Part shown: piece by piece, positions 43,961 through 56,284 of the stretch | Layout of the letters: every line of letters starts with the position of its first letter | Numbering within the stretch: position 1 is the stretch's first letter | Assembly: GCA_963995505.1 (NCBI GenBank) | Contig: OZ023181.1 | Location: forward strand, 19,836,221 to 19,900,220 | DNA length: 64,000 nt | Source of the DNA: Hypericum androsaemum | Taxonomy: Eukaryota; Streptophyta; Magnoliopsida; Malpighiales; Hypericaceae | Direction of reading: 5' to 3' | Position numbers and translations under genes: made by a program | Notes under the pieces: model-generated | Databases searched by the model: none | The model's input: only the letters and a program-made list of their open reading frames with translations | Told to the model about the DNA's origin: nothing

Positions 43961-44363
43961 TCTTTTGATGAACGTAGTCTTTGCCTTCATAAATAGTAGT
44001 ACGAATTGATATATATAATTAGATCTTATTATTATTTTTTACATGTAAAAGTTTATTACCTATCAAAAGGTCATGTCGAATATGCACGAGTACAGTTTAA
44101 ACACTTTGAATCGCCTAAAACATGAATATAAGATAAACAAATATCTAATAACAATTGCTACTAGATAAATGATATCTTAGACATTATCTATTTAAACCAC
44201 CTTTTCTTTTTCTCTTTGGGCCTTTACTCTATTCGGCCAGTCTACTTCCAGATGCTCTCTTTAAAATAGTGGCCAAACCACTTTGAGGACTCGAGTCGTC
44301 ATCTTCTGATCCTAATTGTAAATAATTAGATCTTATTTATAAGATAAGATAAAATGAAATGAA

Positions 44364-44367
<4 letters not shown>

Positions 44368-44397
<30 letters not shown>
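44368..44397. repeat. (TA)n microsatellite at the copy 2 boundary
   Basis: TA repeats directly before cacgacccgtgccc, as in copy 1. Confidence 0.9.
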
Positions 44398-44401
<4 letters not shown>

Positions 44402-45317
44402 ACCCGTGCCCAAATTCCATTGCAACTGCCAGGTGACTATATATGTGTCTTTGCATAAACTACAAATACTCAAGTTACAATAGTTATAAAAAAACATAGA
44501 CAAGTGCCGAAATAAACAAATGAAAAGAATTTCGTCCTTATCTTGGGAAAACATTACATATTGAATTCTAATTTGCTTAGCTCAATCTGTCCACACCTCC
44601 AACCCCGAAGTTGGATAAGGTAATTTGCAATATAGTTATAAAATAATCTCTAAACTCTCATTCACATTAGATATACTTATAAAAAATACTCTCTTTCACA
44701 CCTAAGTCATTATTCACCTCGTCAAAGCCGTATAAATGGGGGTTTCCAATTTTTCATTGAGAAATTTGCTAATTTTTTTAGAATATATTTGTATACCAAT
44801 ATTACACCTAACATAAATTGAACCCTTAACATCCGTTAATATTATTGTCGTTAGAGCGAGTGACCTTCACAATTTGATAATGATCTTAATATATCAAGAG
44901 TATACTTTTATTATTTTTCAGTTGACATGTGGATCAATAGACTATTACGTCCAAAGGGTCGAATCAGTAATTTTGGAATAGTGATAATGTTAGCAAATTA
45001 GATAGTAACGAACGTAAAAAAATTCAAGACCGACAAAAAATCACAAGATAAAGAGAGTTTAAAATTGTACATAGTATAATAAAAAAAGTAGTGTATAGCT
45101 CCTCTCACCTCTGTCAATCTCACAATATGTTCTATAACACCACCAGTTATATCTAACCAATATGTATATAATAGTATAACATGGTCCCCAACTCAATAGA
45201 CTCAATACAATGTATTTGAGTCAAAATCCAACAAGAGTTACCCACAATTAATAGCTTAAGTAGTACACTCTCTTTCCAATCTATAATCGACAATCACGCG
45301 TTGGAAATAGAATTAAG

Positions 45318-46201
45318 TAGAGATGGCAATGGCTAGGGTATGGTATGGTATTGGTAGGACTCAATTCATATCTTAGTTTTTGGAGTTACAGTCATACCCT
45401 ATCCTCGACTCTACAAAATTTTTATTGTTAGATTCATATCCTACCCTCCAGAAGACCAAGGGTCTATAGGGTCTGTAGGATCCGACCCTTTAATATTCTA
45501 TCTTTTTTATAATTGATTTACAAGATACTTTTATTATTTTTATATAATTCAAATAAAAAATAAATAAATAATCAAAGTCTATGTAATAAAATAATAATCT
45601 CAAGCTAAAGTTGAGATTCATAAACTATAAACCAACTGGTTCAAATAAATAATTATTGACCACAACATAAATTGAAACATATACGACTACCTCGTCAATC
45701 AAAAACTAAAACGTATAAGTGTTCTTGCATAATATAAATTTCCAACTTCAAAATAATTTTTTTCTAAATTTTCAAGCGACTTCTGAACAAGTCTTCTCGA
45801 TCATCTCCTTGCTCTTGTAATCTAACTCTTCTCATTAGTTTCTGCATCTAACCAAAAAATTTAATTACTTAATTACTCATAATATTTGACATTTCAATTA
45901 AAAATTAGTATTATATTAGGTTTTTTTTTGCACTTTTTTTTACGGCTGTATTATAATTATCTTAGCAATATAATAAATATGGATCTAAGTAGGGTGTAAC
46001 TAGGATCTAATTAGGATATGGTCTAATTAATAGGTCTGCGGGTATGGTCTGGACCTGAGTTTATATGGATCATATCCAAACGCAAACCCTATCTAAATAG
46101 ATAGACTCAAACTCATACCCTATCCAAAACCCCTAGACCATAAGATCCAAGAAGTAGGATAAAAGTCTGATCTACTCTATCGGGTCTTTTTGCCATCCCT
46201 T
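45318..46201. mobile_element. hAT-type element (884 bp), private to copy 2
   Basis: The ends read tagagatggcaa and, reversed, aagggatggcaa. The 8-bp duplication is gaattaag (45310-45317) and gaactaag (46202-46209), one mismatch. Copy 1 has the empty site gaattaag at about 5647-5654. Subterminal tagggtatgg repeats resemble 15259-15976. AT-rich interior without a gene. Confidence 0.87.
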
Positions 46202-46503
46202 GAACTAAGGAAGAAAGTACGAGAGATGGTCCATCGCCCAAAAACAAAGACACATGACGTCATTACTACAATAGGCTAAGAGACGGTCCATTGCATTTCT
46301 ACATTAATTAATTAGGGCTCCACATTTGAATCAACTAGTAAAAATATTTTAATTTAATTAAAAAGTATTTAGTTAAATATTTGTTGATAAAATTTTGTTA
46401 TCTTCCAAAAATTCCACTAGACTCGAACTAAAATTAGTTCGCCAAGTGAAACTCCGGATATTCCCATATTCATCGATTAAACCTTCTCCCGTTTCTGATC
46501 ATC

Positions 46504-46511
46504 TATAAAAG
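46504..46511 (+). promoter_or_regulatory. TATA box of KCS gene 2
   Basis: tataaaag, 104 bp upstream of the ATG and conserved with copy 1. Confidence 0.7.
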
Positions 46512-46607
46512 GCAACACAACAACTCGATGATAATCCCACCCTAAACCCCAAAGGTATTTCTCTAGAGCCATCTCTGATCATTCCCACTTCACACTGGTG
46601 GTCAACA

Positions 46608-48792
46608 ATGGCGGATGAGGGAAAACTAAACAAGAAACTTGGCGATGAACTAGGCTCGGAGCCTCAACCTCTTCCTATAATCTTCAACAAAACCAGCCTA
46701 CCGAATTTCTCCTCCTCTGTTCGACTAAAGTACGTGAAACTAGGTTACCACTTGTTGGTCTCCAACGCCATGTACCTTCTCTTGATTCCCACCATTGGAG
46801 TCACCTTAGCCCACCTCTCAACCCTAACCATTGAAGACCTCAACGAGCTATATACCCACCTAGAGCTCAGCTTCATAGTGTTAGCCCCATCCTCAGCTCT
46901 GACCATCTCCACCCTTACCATCTACTTCATAGCTCGTTCTCGAGACATCTACTTGGTCGACTTCGCGTGTTACAAGGCCGGACCTGACCGTAAGTGCTCC
47001 ATCGAGTTCTTCCACAAGCTGATAGCGGACTGCGGAAGCTTCACCGAGGAGAGCCTGGGGTTCATGAGGAGGATCGTCGACAAGTCGGGCTACGGCGAAG
47101 TGACGTATGGCCCGGAAGGGTTGATGAAGATCCCGATGGACCAGTCGATGGCGGAGTCCATTAAGGAGAGTGACATGGTGATGTTTGGAGCCGTTGACGA
47201 GCTGTTGAGAAGCACTGGGATAAGTCCACGGGAAATAGGGATTCTTGTGGTGAATAGTAGCTTGTTTAATCCCACGCCTTCGCTCTCCTCGAGGATCGTC
47301 AACCATTACAAGCTTAGAGGGAATATACTGAGCTATAACCTTGGTGGGATGGGGTGCAGTGCTGGACTCATCTCTATTGACCTTGCTAAGGACCTTCTAC
47401 AGGTTTTTTATTTCGTATAGAATGTTAATATTTGGATCATTATATTTTAAATAAAATTAGGAGAGAGAAAATAAATTGGACCAACATAAAATTATCACTT
47501 AATAACCTAACTAATTATTAAGTATAAAAAGTTATACTCGTGGATTTTAATCATGAACGTTAACATTGTTTAAAAACTCCATCTACAGTATCTGAATGTG
47601 CAAAGCTCGGAAACTTTTTGAGATTTTCCATAACTCACAAGGACTTTAAATAATAAAGGAGCCTAAATTATATTTAGTTCATATTAATATGATGAATAGT
47701 TTAAGCATAAAACATGTTACATGATCAATTTTTTAGTACCATGTTCTTTTATTTTTAGAAACTAGTACCATGTTCTTGATACATTTCCCATTAATGCATA
47801 GTGAATTTTTCTACACTTATAATTGGTCCCAAAAAATAATTCCACATAAAATAACGAGGTAATTACCATTAGAGATGGATCACAATTTATATCAATCTTT
47901 CTACTAATAAATAAATGAGACATTTGATTTAATGGCATTTGATTTAATGACATAGATCAATTGGAATTATTTTTATATCAATTCTTTCTACTAAGAATTG
48001 ACAGATTATTTGGGGAACCAGGTTCATCGAAACTCCTACGCTCTGGTAGTCAGCACGGAAAACATCACCCGGAATTGGTACAGGGGCAACGAACGACCGA
48101 TGCTGGTCACAAACTGTCTGTTCAGGGTAGGAGCAGCAGCCATCCTCCTCTCCAACCGGTCGTCCGACCGCCGCCGATCAAAGTACAAACTCATGCACAC
48201 GGTGCGCACCCACAAGGGAGCAGACGACAAGTGCTTCAACTGCGTCATGCAACAAGAGGACAGCACCCGAAACATCGGCGTCTCCCTCTCGAAGAACCTA
48301 ATGGAAGTGGCCGGAGAGGCCCTAAAGACAAACATAACCACGTTGGGCCCACTGGTCCTTCCGGTATCCGAACAACTACTGTTTCTGATGACCTTGGTCG
48401 GGAGGAAGGTCTTCAAGATGAAGGTGAAGCCCTATGTTCCTGACTTTAAGTTGGCTTTTGAGCATTTCTTCATCCACTCGGGAGGACGAGGCGTATTGGA
48501 CGAGCTAGAGAAGAACCTTGTTCTTACTAAATGGGATATGGAGCCTTCCAGGATGACGCTTTACAGGTTTGGGAACACCTCTAGTAGCTCATTGTGGTAT
48601 GAACTGGCTTACTCTGAGGCTAAAGGAAGGATCAGAAAGGGTGATCGGTTATGGCAAATCGGGTTCGGGTCCGGGTTCAAGTGCAACAGCGCGGTCTGGA
48701 GGGCTATGAAGAGCATCGACCCTGCCATGTTAGGGATGAAGGAGGGTAATCCTTGGATGGATGAGATTGATCACTTCCCTGTTTGTGTCTGA
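46608..48792 (+). CDS. KCS: 3-ketoacyl-CoA synthase, copy 2 (two exons)
   Basis: Exon 1 is 46608-47402 and exon 2 is 48022-48792, with a 619-bp GT-AG intron. The product is again 521 residues and is predicted to do the same ER condensation of malonyl-CoA with long acyl-CoA. Active-site Cys 250, His 413 and 417 and Asn 450 are kept, and residue 446 is Tyr as in copy 1. About 13 residues differ from copy 1, five of them in the N-terminal 32. Notable changes are Leu 94 to Pro within the second membrane segment and Ser 142 to Cys. No frameshift or stop, so it is probably expressed. The proximal promoter is nearly identical to copy 1, but the distal promoter differs by an 884-bp hAT-type insertion. 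Confidence 0.93.
47403..48021 (+). other. Intron of KCS gene 2
   Basis: Same splice sites as copy 1, 64 bp longer. It includes a duplicated ctagtaccatgttctt stretch near 47735-47780. Confidence 0.9.
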
Positions 48793-49663
48793 GATTTTAG
48801 CTGTAGTTAGCATGCAAGTTGCCTGTTCTACTACCGCGGATCGGTGTGAATTGCATCGGATGAGGATAATTACCATTTATCAGTAATCGGGCAATCGTAT
48901 CAAGGTTGTTCCTTTGTTGTTCATCGTTGTTGGTGCAGGTTTATTTGGTGTAATTCTTTGGGTTTTAGTTGTCTTTCGAGGCGTTAATGTAATGTGTTCT
49001 TTGGTGTACCTTTGTCTCGTCATCTTTTAGAGGAATAATACTTTCATTTGTCGGAAAAGTTGTCATGCAGATTCAATGAATATAGCATGCTGTATATTGG
49101 TACAACTATCCCGAATCCCGAAAATTAAAATTGCTCAATTCTAAATATCAGATGAAACAAATTCGAATTTGTCTCTTGGAGATTCATTCCACTCCATCCT
49201 GGCTGAACTAGAGTGTAGAAATTTGTTGGTATTATATTTTGAAGAAAAATGTAGCCTCTAGTCCTCCAAAAGATACGGTGCGATTTGGTAGAAGCTTTAT
49301 GTTCCCACACTAAATAATAAAGTCCGTAGTGGAAAGTAACGACAGAGATGGGATACCAATTCGTAGAAGAAGACAAAGTAACTAGTTGTATTTAATTCGA
49401 GATGGGATACTATTAGTCTATATGTTTCCAAGAAATGAAAAAGAAAGACTCTCGTCTCCGCGCTTGAAGTTTTGGAAGCTTTCCTCGAAGCATTTCGGTT
49501 TCGGGGCCCATTATCTAGGTCAACATTGTACATTCAAATTGGCTCATTGGACATTTTAGAATAAAGGAAACATTTCACTTTAGTATTCAGTAGTATCACT
49601 GATTATTACTTGGATATTCTATAGTTTTAAACCCATCAAACTTGTCCAACTTATTTTAATTTT

Positions 49664-50644
49664 GAAAAAAGTCCACTTTAGTACCCTGTGGTATCGCCCA
49701 AAATTACTTTAGTACCCTGTGGTAAAAAACTGATCAATCGAGTCATACTTATTCCAATTAACATCAAAAAGGTCCTCGGACAGCTGCCCGGACCTGTCCG
49801 AACCTACCCGAACCATGCCCGAACTACGTGGCCAGGCACGTCACCAAATTTTGATGACGTGGCGCCACGTGGAGAGGAGGAGGAGGAGGAGGATGACGCG
49901 GGGAGGAGGAGGAGGAGGAGGAGGACGCGGAGGAGGAGGAGGAGGACGCGGAGAGGAGGAGGACGCGGGGAGGTGGAGGAGGAGGAGGAGGAGGAGGACG
50001 CGGAGGAGGAGGAGGAAGCGGAGGAGGAGGAGGAGGACGCGGAGGAGGAGGAGGAGGACGCGGAGGAGGAGGAGGATGCGGAGAGGAGGAGGAGGACGCG
50101 GAGAGGTGGAGGAGGAGGAGGAGGAGGACGCAGAGGAGGAGGAGGAGGACGCGGAGAGGAGGAGGAGGATGCGGAGGAGGAGGAGGAGGACGCGGAGGAG
50201 GAGGAGGACCCAGAGGAGGAGGAGGAGGAGGAGGAGGACGCGGAGGAGGGGGAGGAGGAGGAGGACGCGGAGAGGTGGAGGAGGAGGAGGAGGAGGAGGA
50301 GGAGGCGGAGGAGGAGGAGGAGGAGGAGGACGCGGAGGAGGAGGAGGAGGACACGGAGAGGAGGAGGAGGACCCAGAGGAGGAGGAGGAGGAGGAGGAGG
50401 AGGGGAGGAGGAGGAGGAGGGAAGGAGATGGATTTCCACGTGGCGCCACATCATCAAAATTTGGTGACGTGGCTGGCCACGTAGTTCGGGCAGGGTTCGG
50501 GTAGGTTCGGGCAGGTCCGGGCAGCTGCCCGATGACCTTTTTTATGTTAATTAGAATAAGTATGACTCGATTGATCAGTTTTTTACCACAGGGTACTAAA
50601 GTAATTTTGGGCGATACCACAGGGTACTAAAGTGGACTTTTCTC
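49664..50644. mobile_element. Mutator-like MITE with GGA-repeat core (981 bp)
   Basis: Inverted terminal repeats of about 200 bp (49664-49870 and about 50435-50644) begin gaaaaaagtccactttagta and gagaaaagtccactttagta. The 9-bp duplication tttaatttt is at 49655-49663 and 50645-50653; copy 1 has a single uninterrupted site near 9085. Between the arms lie about 550 bp of ggaggaggagga with interspersed gacgcgg, open in several frames but compositional. A 9-bp duplication plus long inverted repeats identifies a Mutator-like non-autonomous element. Confidence 0.92.
49875..50430. repeat. GGA/GAC-rich purine tract
   Basis: About 550 bp of nearly pure purine on the plus strand, with gacgcgg spaced irregularly. 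Such DNA can form G-quadruplex or triplex structures. Confidence 0.9.
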
Positions 50645-51189
50645 TTTAATTTTTATCACTTAGAGAATCTCAAATCCAGTCCGAGATTTTTTGAGCAAAT
50701 GGCGTTATTTTGACTCCCTCACAAAGTTTGTGGTTTATGGTCCCTCATGTCCTTGTTCTGTTACAATTTTTTTGGGTTTTTCTTAGGTAACATAAACTTG
50801 AACTATTACATTCCTTGTGATGTTATTCTGGTAGATCTTGGCTAGGAAATATGTAAATAGTGAACATATTCGCAATTAAGTTATTCCGAGTGCTTGATAC
50901 TGTATTGCAGTATTATCGAGGCAACTCTTGTCCCTCTCATCATTTTTTTCTCTGGGTTTTGCGATGTCCGAATTTTTGTTGAGGCCTCGGCTGCAACCCT
51001 CGTACAATTTTACGGGAGGCATCAACATTCGAATGGGGGGTTTGGACAGGAACCCGTGTAACTAATATTACTACCATATTATTATATATTGAAAAAGCAA
51101 ATTTACCTATCAAAAAAATGGGTAGATTACCAAATTAGATTATAATTTTTCAAAAAATCTTATATAATATTAAAAAGCAAAAGGTTTAC

Positions 51190-51665
51190 TTTAATACCCT
51201 GTAATCTCTCGGATCTCCATTCCACTCCATCCTGGCTGAACTATAGTGTAGAAATTTGTTGGCATTATCTTTTGAAGAAAATGTGGCTTCTAGTCCTCCA
51301 AAAGATATGTTGCGATTTGGTAGAAGTTTTATGTTCCCACACTAAATTATAAAGTTCCAAAATTGCTGATTGTTTATTTTCCGTATTGGAAAGTAACGAC
51401 ATAGATGGGATACCAATTCGTAGAAGAAGAAAAAAGTGACCAAGTGTATTTTAGTTTATGCTTCAAAAATCAGAGTGGGTGAGACTCTACTATTAGTCTT
51501 TATGTTTCTAAGAAATGAAAAAGGAGGACTCTCTCGTCTCTATGCTTGAAGTTTTGGAAGCTTTCCTCGAAGCATTTCGGTTCCGGGGCCCATTATCTAG
51601 GTCAATATTGTACATTCAAATTGGCTCGTTAGACATTTTGGGATAAAACCATACCAACAAATTTG
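51190..51665. repeat. Extra copy of the KCS 3' flank
   Basis: It resembles 8597-8960 and 49170-49540: ccattccactccatcctggctgaacta, then gatttggtagaag, then gaagttttggaagctttcctcga. It directly follows copy 2's own flank, so the 3' flank is present twice in tandem here. Confidence 0.82.
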
Positions 51666-51794
51666 AGTCGTTATGATTTAACAAAATCTCGATTTTTAGT
51701 GTGTGAGACGCGTGGGCGTAGGCTTCTAACTTATGCGACCCTCGAATGGGCCCATAAATGTTGATTGGAATGAGAACGACTCAAATTATAAAAA

Positions 51795-52075
51795 GAGAAA
51801 AGTTTACTAAAGTACCTTGTAGTTTCACGTTTTGTCATTATAGTATCCTGCGGTTTATCTTTTTTTTATAAGTGACGGAGGTTTCAAAAACTGACACTAT
51901 TGGTGACAAATTTTTTTTAGGTGTGTATGGTTTGGTTGAGAAAAATTAACTCTGGTTAAAATTTGTCTCCAATAGTGTCAATTTTGGAAACTTTCGTAGC
52001 CTAAAAAAAAGACAAACCACAGGGTACTATAATAACAAAGCGTGAAACTACAGGGTACTTTAGTGAACTTTTTCT
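51795..52075. mobile_element. Mutator-like MITE (281 bp) related to the MULE at 9851-12140
   Basis: The ends read gagaaaagtttactaaagta and, reversed, agaaaaagttcactaaagta. The 9-bp duplication ttataaaaa is at 51786-51794 and 52076-52084. Its right half is nearly the same as 11990-12140, the terminus of the transposase-bearing MULE. Confidence 0.88.
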
Positions 52076-52084
52076 TTATAAAAA

Positions 52085-52526
52085 ACTCGATGGCCAACCT
52101 TCACAGAGTCCAGACAAGGTAAATCATAAAAATCCAGAGGGCCTTGCAATGAGATGACGAATTATTATTGATCTCTATTGCTTGGGGTCATTTGTTGGCC
52201 AGAATTATTACTTTTTAACTTTAATATCTAGGGTCGAGCAATGTTAAACTATATATTAAAAAATAAATTTTTTAATAGTGTATTTTACATTCGTAAAAAT
52301 TTGAACACTCATACTCGAACTATCCTGAGGTCGAATAAATTATGAGGTCAATCTGACGATTAATTCCATTTTACTTTAGGGTCGTGAAGCAGCAGGCAAC
52401 AATGATGTTGTTCACTGAATAATTAGTGTGGCTGACCGGACAACTTAATCAATAACGGTTTTGTTGGTTGGTTGGTCATAGATTCCACCATGAGAGGTTA
52501 CACCAATGTTACGTATCAAAGGTGTC
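52085..52526. other. Intergenic, no gene seen
   Basis: No coding or repeat signal beyond the flanking elements. Confidence 0.6.
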
Positions 52527-52837
52527 TGTCAAATATCCCACAACTGTTAGAGGAAGTATCGCAGGAGACCAGCTCTTCACCTCCAATGGTCACAAATCAC
52601 GATCCCATTTCATACAGCAACAACTCGCGTAATTATCTCCAGAAGTTGCATTTCGGATCTTTTGATCCATGTAGCATAACAATCATAAAGCCACTTTTCC
52701 TGTAATATTAGAATTAGTTGTACGTGGTCACTAGAACTTAGCTTAGTAGTTGTAGCTTTGCTGTATAAATATATAAGGTTCTGTTGTAATTATTTAATGA
52801 GAAAATTCAGATATTTCTCTAATCTCAAACTTCCACA
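52527..52837 (+). repeat. TRIM-like array, LTR 1
   Basis: 311 bp; a tataaatata box near 52763; primer site tggtatcagagcc follows. Confidence 0.88.
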
Positions 52838-53779
52838 TGGTATCAGAGCCATTTAGGCACATCAACGCCTAAAAGCTCCTTCCATTTCTTCCGTGATCAT
52901 AAGCCGGGTTGATTCAAAGCAACCATGGCCGTCACGACTCCAATCAAAGATATTTATTTCTGATACGGTGGCTCTAATGTCAATCAAGTCACATGAACTA
53001 TCAATCAAGGAGAGCTTATTAGGCATATCAAATCCTAATATTTGGTTCTCCTGTGACACTCAACCATGTTGATCAATAGCAGTCATGGCCATCACAAATC
53101 CTACGGATGCGTCGCTCTCCAATCATCTCTCTTAGCTTCGATCGTCCTCAAAGTAGTGTTCCAATTTAATGGCGTTACTTCAAGCATCCAATCATCTCTC
53201 TCAGCTTCGATTATCCTTGGAACAGTGATCTAATCAAATGGTATTACTTCAAGCGTCCAATCATCTCTCACAGCTTCAATTATCATCGGAGCAGTGTTCC
53301 AATCTAATGGCGTTACTTCAAGCGTCTCGATTTTTTATTCTCCGAGTTAAAAATTCTCGACTTCCATTTGCCTCGCCTTCCAACTTGCGGGGGGTTGTTG
53401 AAGTCCATTTCATTGACCCCGTCTACAACAGATTCCCGTGATCCTCTCCTTCGTATCAAGAAGTTTGGCTGCCAACTACAACTACATGCTCGCTCCGAAA
53501 GTTACGATTTGGAATGTTTATTCCACAAGGAGAAGATTCCTGTTTGAATCAGCCTTTTAGTTGTAACGTATAAATAATTAGTTAGTCATGCCTCCTAGTT
53601 TATAGCTAATTAGTTTCTATTAGTACCATATATGTGTAACATTCCAGAAAGTTAATTAAGTAATTTTACGGAGATAATTACTCCAATTCAAATCAAATCA
53701 CTTCAAGCATCTCGATTTCTTGGTCTCCAAGTTGGAATGCTCGATATTTGCTCACCTCACCTTCCAACTTGCGGGGAAG

Positions 53780-54090
53780 TGTCAAATATCCCACAACTAT
53801 CGGAGGAAGTATCGCAGGAGACCAGCTCGTCACCTCCAACAGTCACAAGTTACGATCCCATTTCATATAGCAACAACTTGCGTAATTATCTCCAGGAGTT
53901 GCATTTCGGATCTTTTGATCCATGTAGCATAACAACCATAAAGCCACTTCTCCTGTAATATTGGAGTTAGTTGTACGTGGTCACTAGAACTTAGCTTAGT
54001 AGTTATAGCTTTGCTGCATAAATATGTAAGCTGCTGCTGTAATTATTTAATGAGAACATTCAGATATTTCTCTAATCTCAAACTTCCACA
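53780..54090 (+). repeat. TRIM-like array, LTR 2
   Basis: 311 bp; primer site tggtatcagagcc follows. Confidence 0.88.
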
Positions 54091-55029
54091 TGGTATCAGA
54101 GCCATTTAGGCACATCAATGCCTAAAAGCTCATTCCATTTCTTCCGTGATCATAAGCTGGGTTGATTCATAGCAACCATGGCCATCACGACTCCAATCAA
54201 AGACATTCATTTCTGATCTGGTGGCTCTAATATCAATCAAGTCACAAGAACTATCAATCACAGAGAGCTTATTAGGCATATCAACGCCTAATATTTGGTT
54301 CTCCTGTGACACTCAACCTGGTTGATCAATAGCAGTCATGGCCATCACAAATCCTACTGATGCGTCGCTCTCTAATCATCTCTCTTAGCTTCGATCGTCC
54401 TCGGAGTAGTGTTCCAATTTAATGGTGTTACTTCAAGCGTCCAATCATCTCTCAGCTTTGATTATCTTCGGAGCAGTGATCTAATCTAATGGCATTACTT
54501 CAAGCGTCCAATTATCTCTCTCAGCTTCGATTATCCTCGGAGCAGTGTTCCAATCTAATGGCGTTACTTCAAGCGTCTCAATTTTTTGTTCCTCAAATTG
54601 GGAATTCTCGACATCCATTTGCCTCGCCTTTCAACTTGCGGGGGGTGTCGAAGTCCATTTCAGTGAACCCGTCTACAATAGATTCCTATGATCCTCTCTT
54701 TCGTATAAAAAATTTTGGCTGCCAATTACAACTACATGCGTGCTCCAGAAGTTACGATTTGGCACGTTTATTCCACAAGGAGAAGATTCCTGTTTGAATC
54801 AGCCTTTTAGTTGAAACGAGTAAATAATTAGTTAGTCATGCCTCCTAGTTTATAGCTAATCAGTTTCTCTTAATACCATATATGTGTAATATTTCAGAAA
54901 GTTAATTAAGCAATTTTACGGAGACAGTTATTTCGATTCAAATCAAATCACTTCAAGCATCTCAATTTCTTGGTCTCTAAGTTGGAATGGTCGATATTTG
55001 CTCACCTCGCCTTCTAACTTGCGGGGGTG

Positions 55030-55340
55030 TGTCAAATATCCCACAACTATCGGAGGAAGTATCGCAGGAGACCAGCTCTTCACCTCCAACGGTCACAAGT
55101 CACGATCCCATTTCATACAGCAACAACTCGCATAATTATCTCCAGGAGTTATATTTCGGATCTTTTGATCCACGTAGCATAACAACCATAAAGCCACTAC
55201 TCCTGTAATATTAGAGTTAGTTGTACATGGTCACTAGAACTTAGCTTAGTAGTTGTAGCTTTGTTGTATAAATATGTAAGCTTCTGCTGTATTTATTTAA
55301 TGAGAAAATTCAGATATTTCTCTAATCTCAAACTTCCACA
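55030..55340 (+). repeat. TRIM-like array, LTR 3
   Basis: 311 bp; the following primer site has one change (tggtatcaaagcc). Confidence 0.88.
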
Positions 55341-56284
55341 TGGTATCAAAGCCATTTAGGCACATCAATGCCTAAAAGCTCCTTCCATTTCTCCCATGAT
55401 CATAAGCCGGGTTGATTCAAAGCAACCATGGCCATCACGACTCCAATCAAAGACATTTATTTCCGATCCGATGGCTCTAATGTCAATCAAGTCATAGGAA
55501 CTATCAATCAAGGAGAGCTTATTAGGCATATCAACGCCTAATATTTAGTTCTCCTGTGACACTCAACCAGGTTGATCAATAGTAGCCATGGCCATCACAA
55601 ATCCTACTGATGCGTCGCTCTGCGATCATCTCTCTCAGCTTCGATTATCCTCGAAGTAGTGTTCCAATTTAATGGTGTTTCTTCAAGCTTCCAATCATCT
55701 CTCTCAGCTTCGATTATCCTTGGAGCAGTGGTCTAATCTAATGGTGTTACTTCAAGCATCCAATCATCTCTCTCAGCTTCGATTATCCTCGGAGCAGTGT
55801 TCCAATCTAATGGTATTACTTCAAACATCTCAATTTCTTATTTTTCAAGGTGGAAATTCTCGACATCCATTCGCCTCGCCTTCCAACTTACCGAGGGGGG
55901 TGTCGAAGTCTGTTTCAGTGACCTCGTCTACAACAAATTCCTGTGATCCTCTCCTTCGTATCAAGAAGTTCGGCTGCCAACTACAACTACATGCTTGCTC
56001 CGGAAGTTATGATTTGGCACGTTTATTCCACAAAGAGAAGATTCTTGTTTGAATCAGTCTTTTAGTTGTAACTTGTAAATAATTAGTTAGTCATGTCTCA
56101 TAGTTTATAGCTAATTAGTTGCTCTTAGTACCATATATATGTAATGTTCCAGAAAGTTAATTAAGCAATTTTACAGAGATAATTACTCTGATTCAAATCA
56201 AATCACTTCAAGCATCGCGATTTCTTGGTCTCCAAGTTAGAATGCTCGATATTTGCTCACCTCGCCTTCCAACTTACAGGGGTG

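Larger units (their letters stand above)
44398..51115. repeat. Segmental duplication, copy 2 (carries KCS gene 2)
   Basis: Homologous to 3801-9566. It lacks the three insertions at 4565, 4826 and 5151 and instead carries a hAT-like element at 45318 and a Mutator-like element at 49664. Confidence 0.9.

Noticed and set aside
49688..50620. Long open frames on both strands across the GGA tract
   Set aside because: Several frames are open at once, with Glu/Arg/Gly-only or Ser/Pro/Leu-only products. This is the signature of a trinucleotide repeat, and it lies inside a transposon absent from copy 1.
52838..52850. tggtatcagagcc as a tRNA gene fragment
   Set aside because: It recurs at every LTR-internal junction of the array and at 39361, as expected for a retrotransposon primer-binding site.
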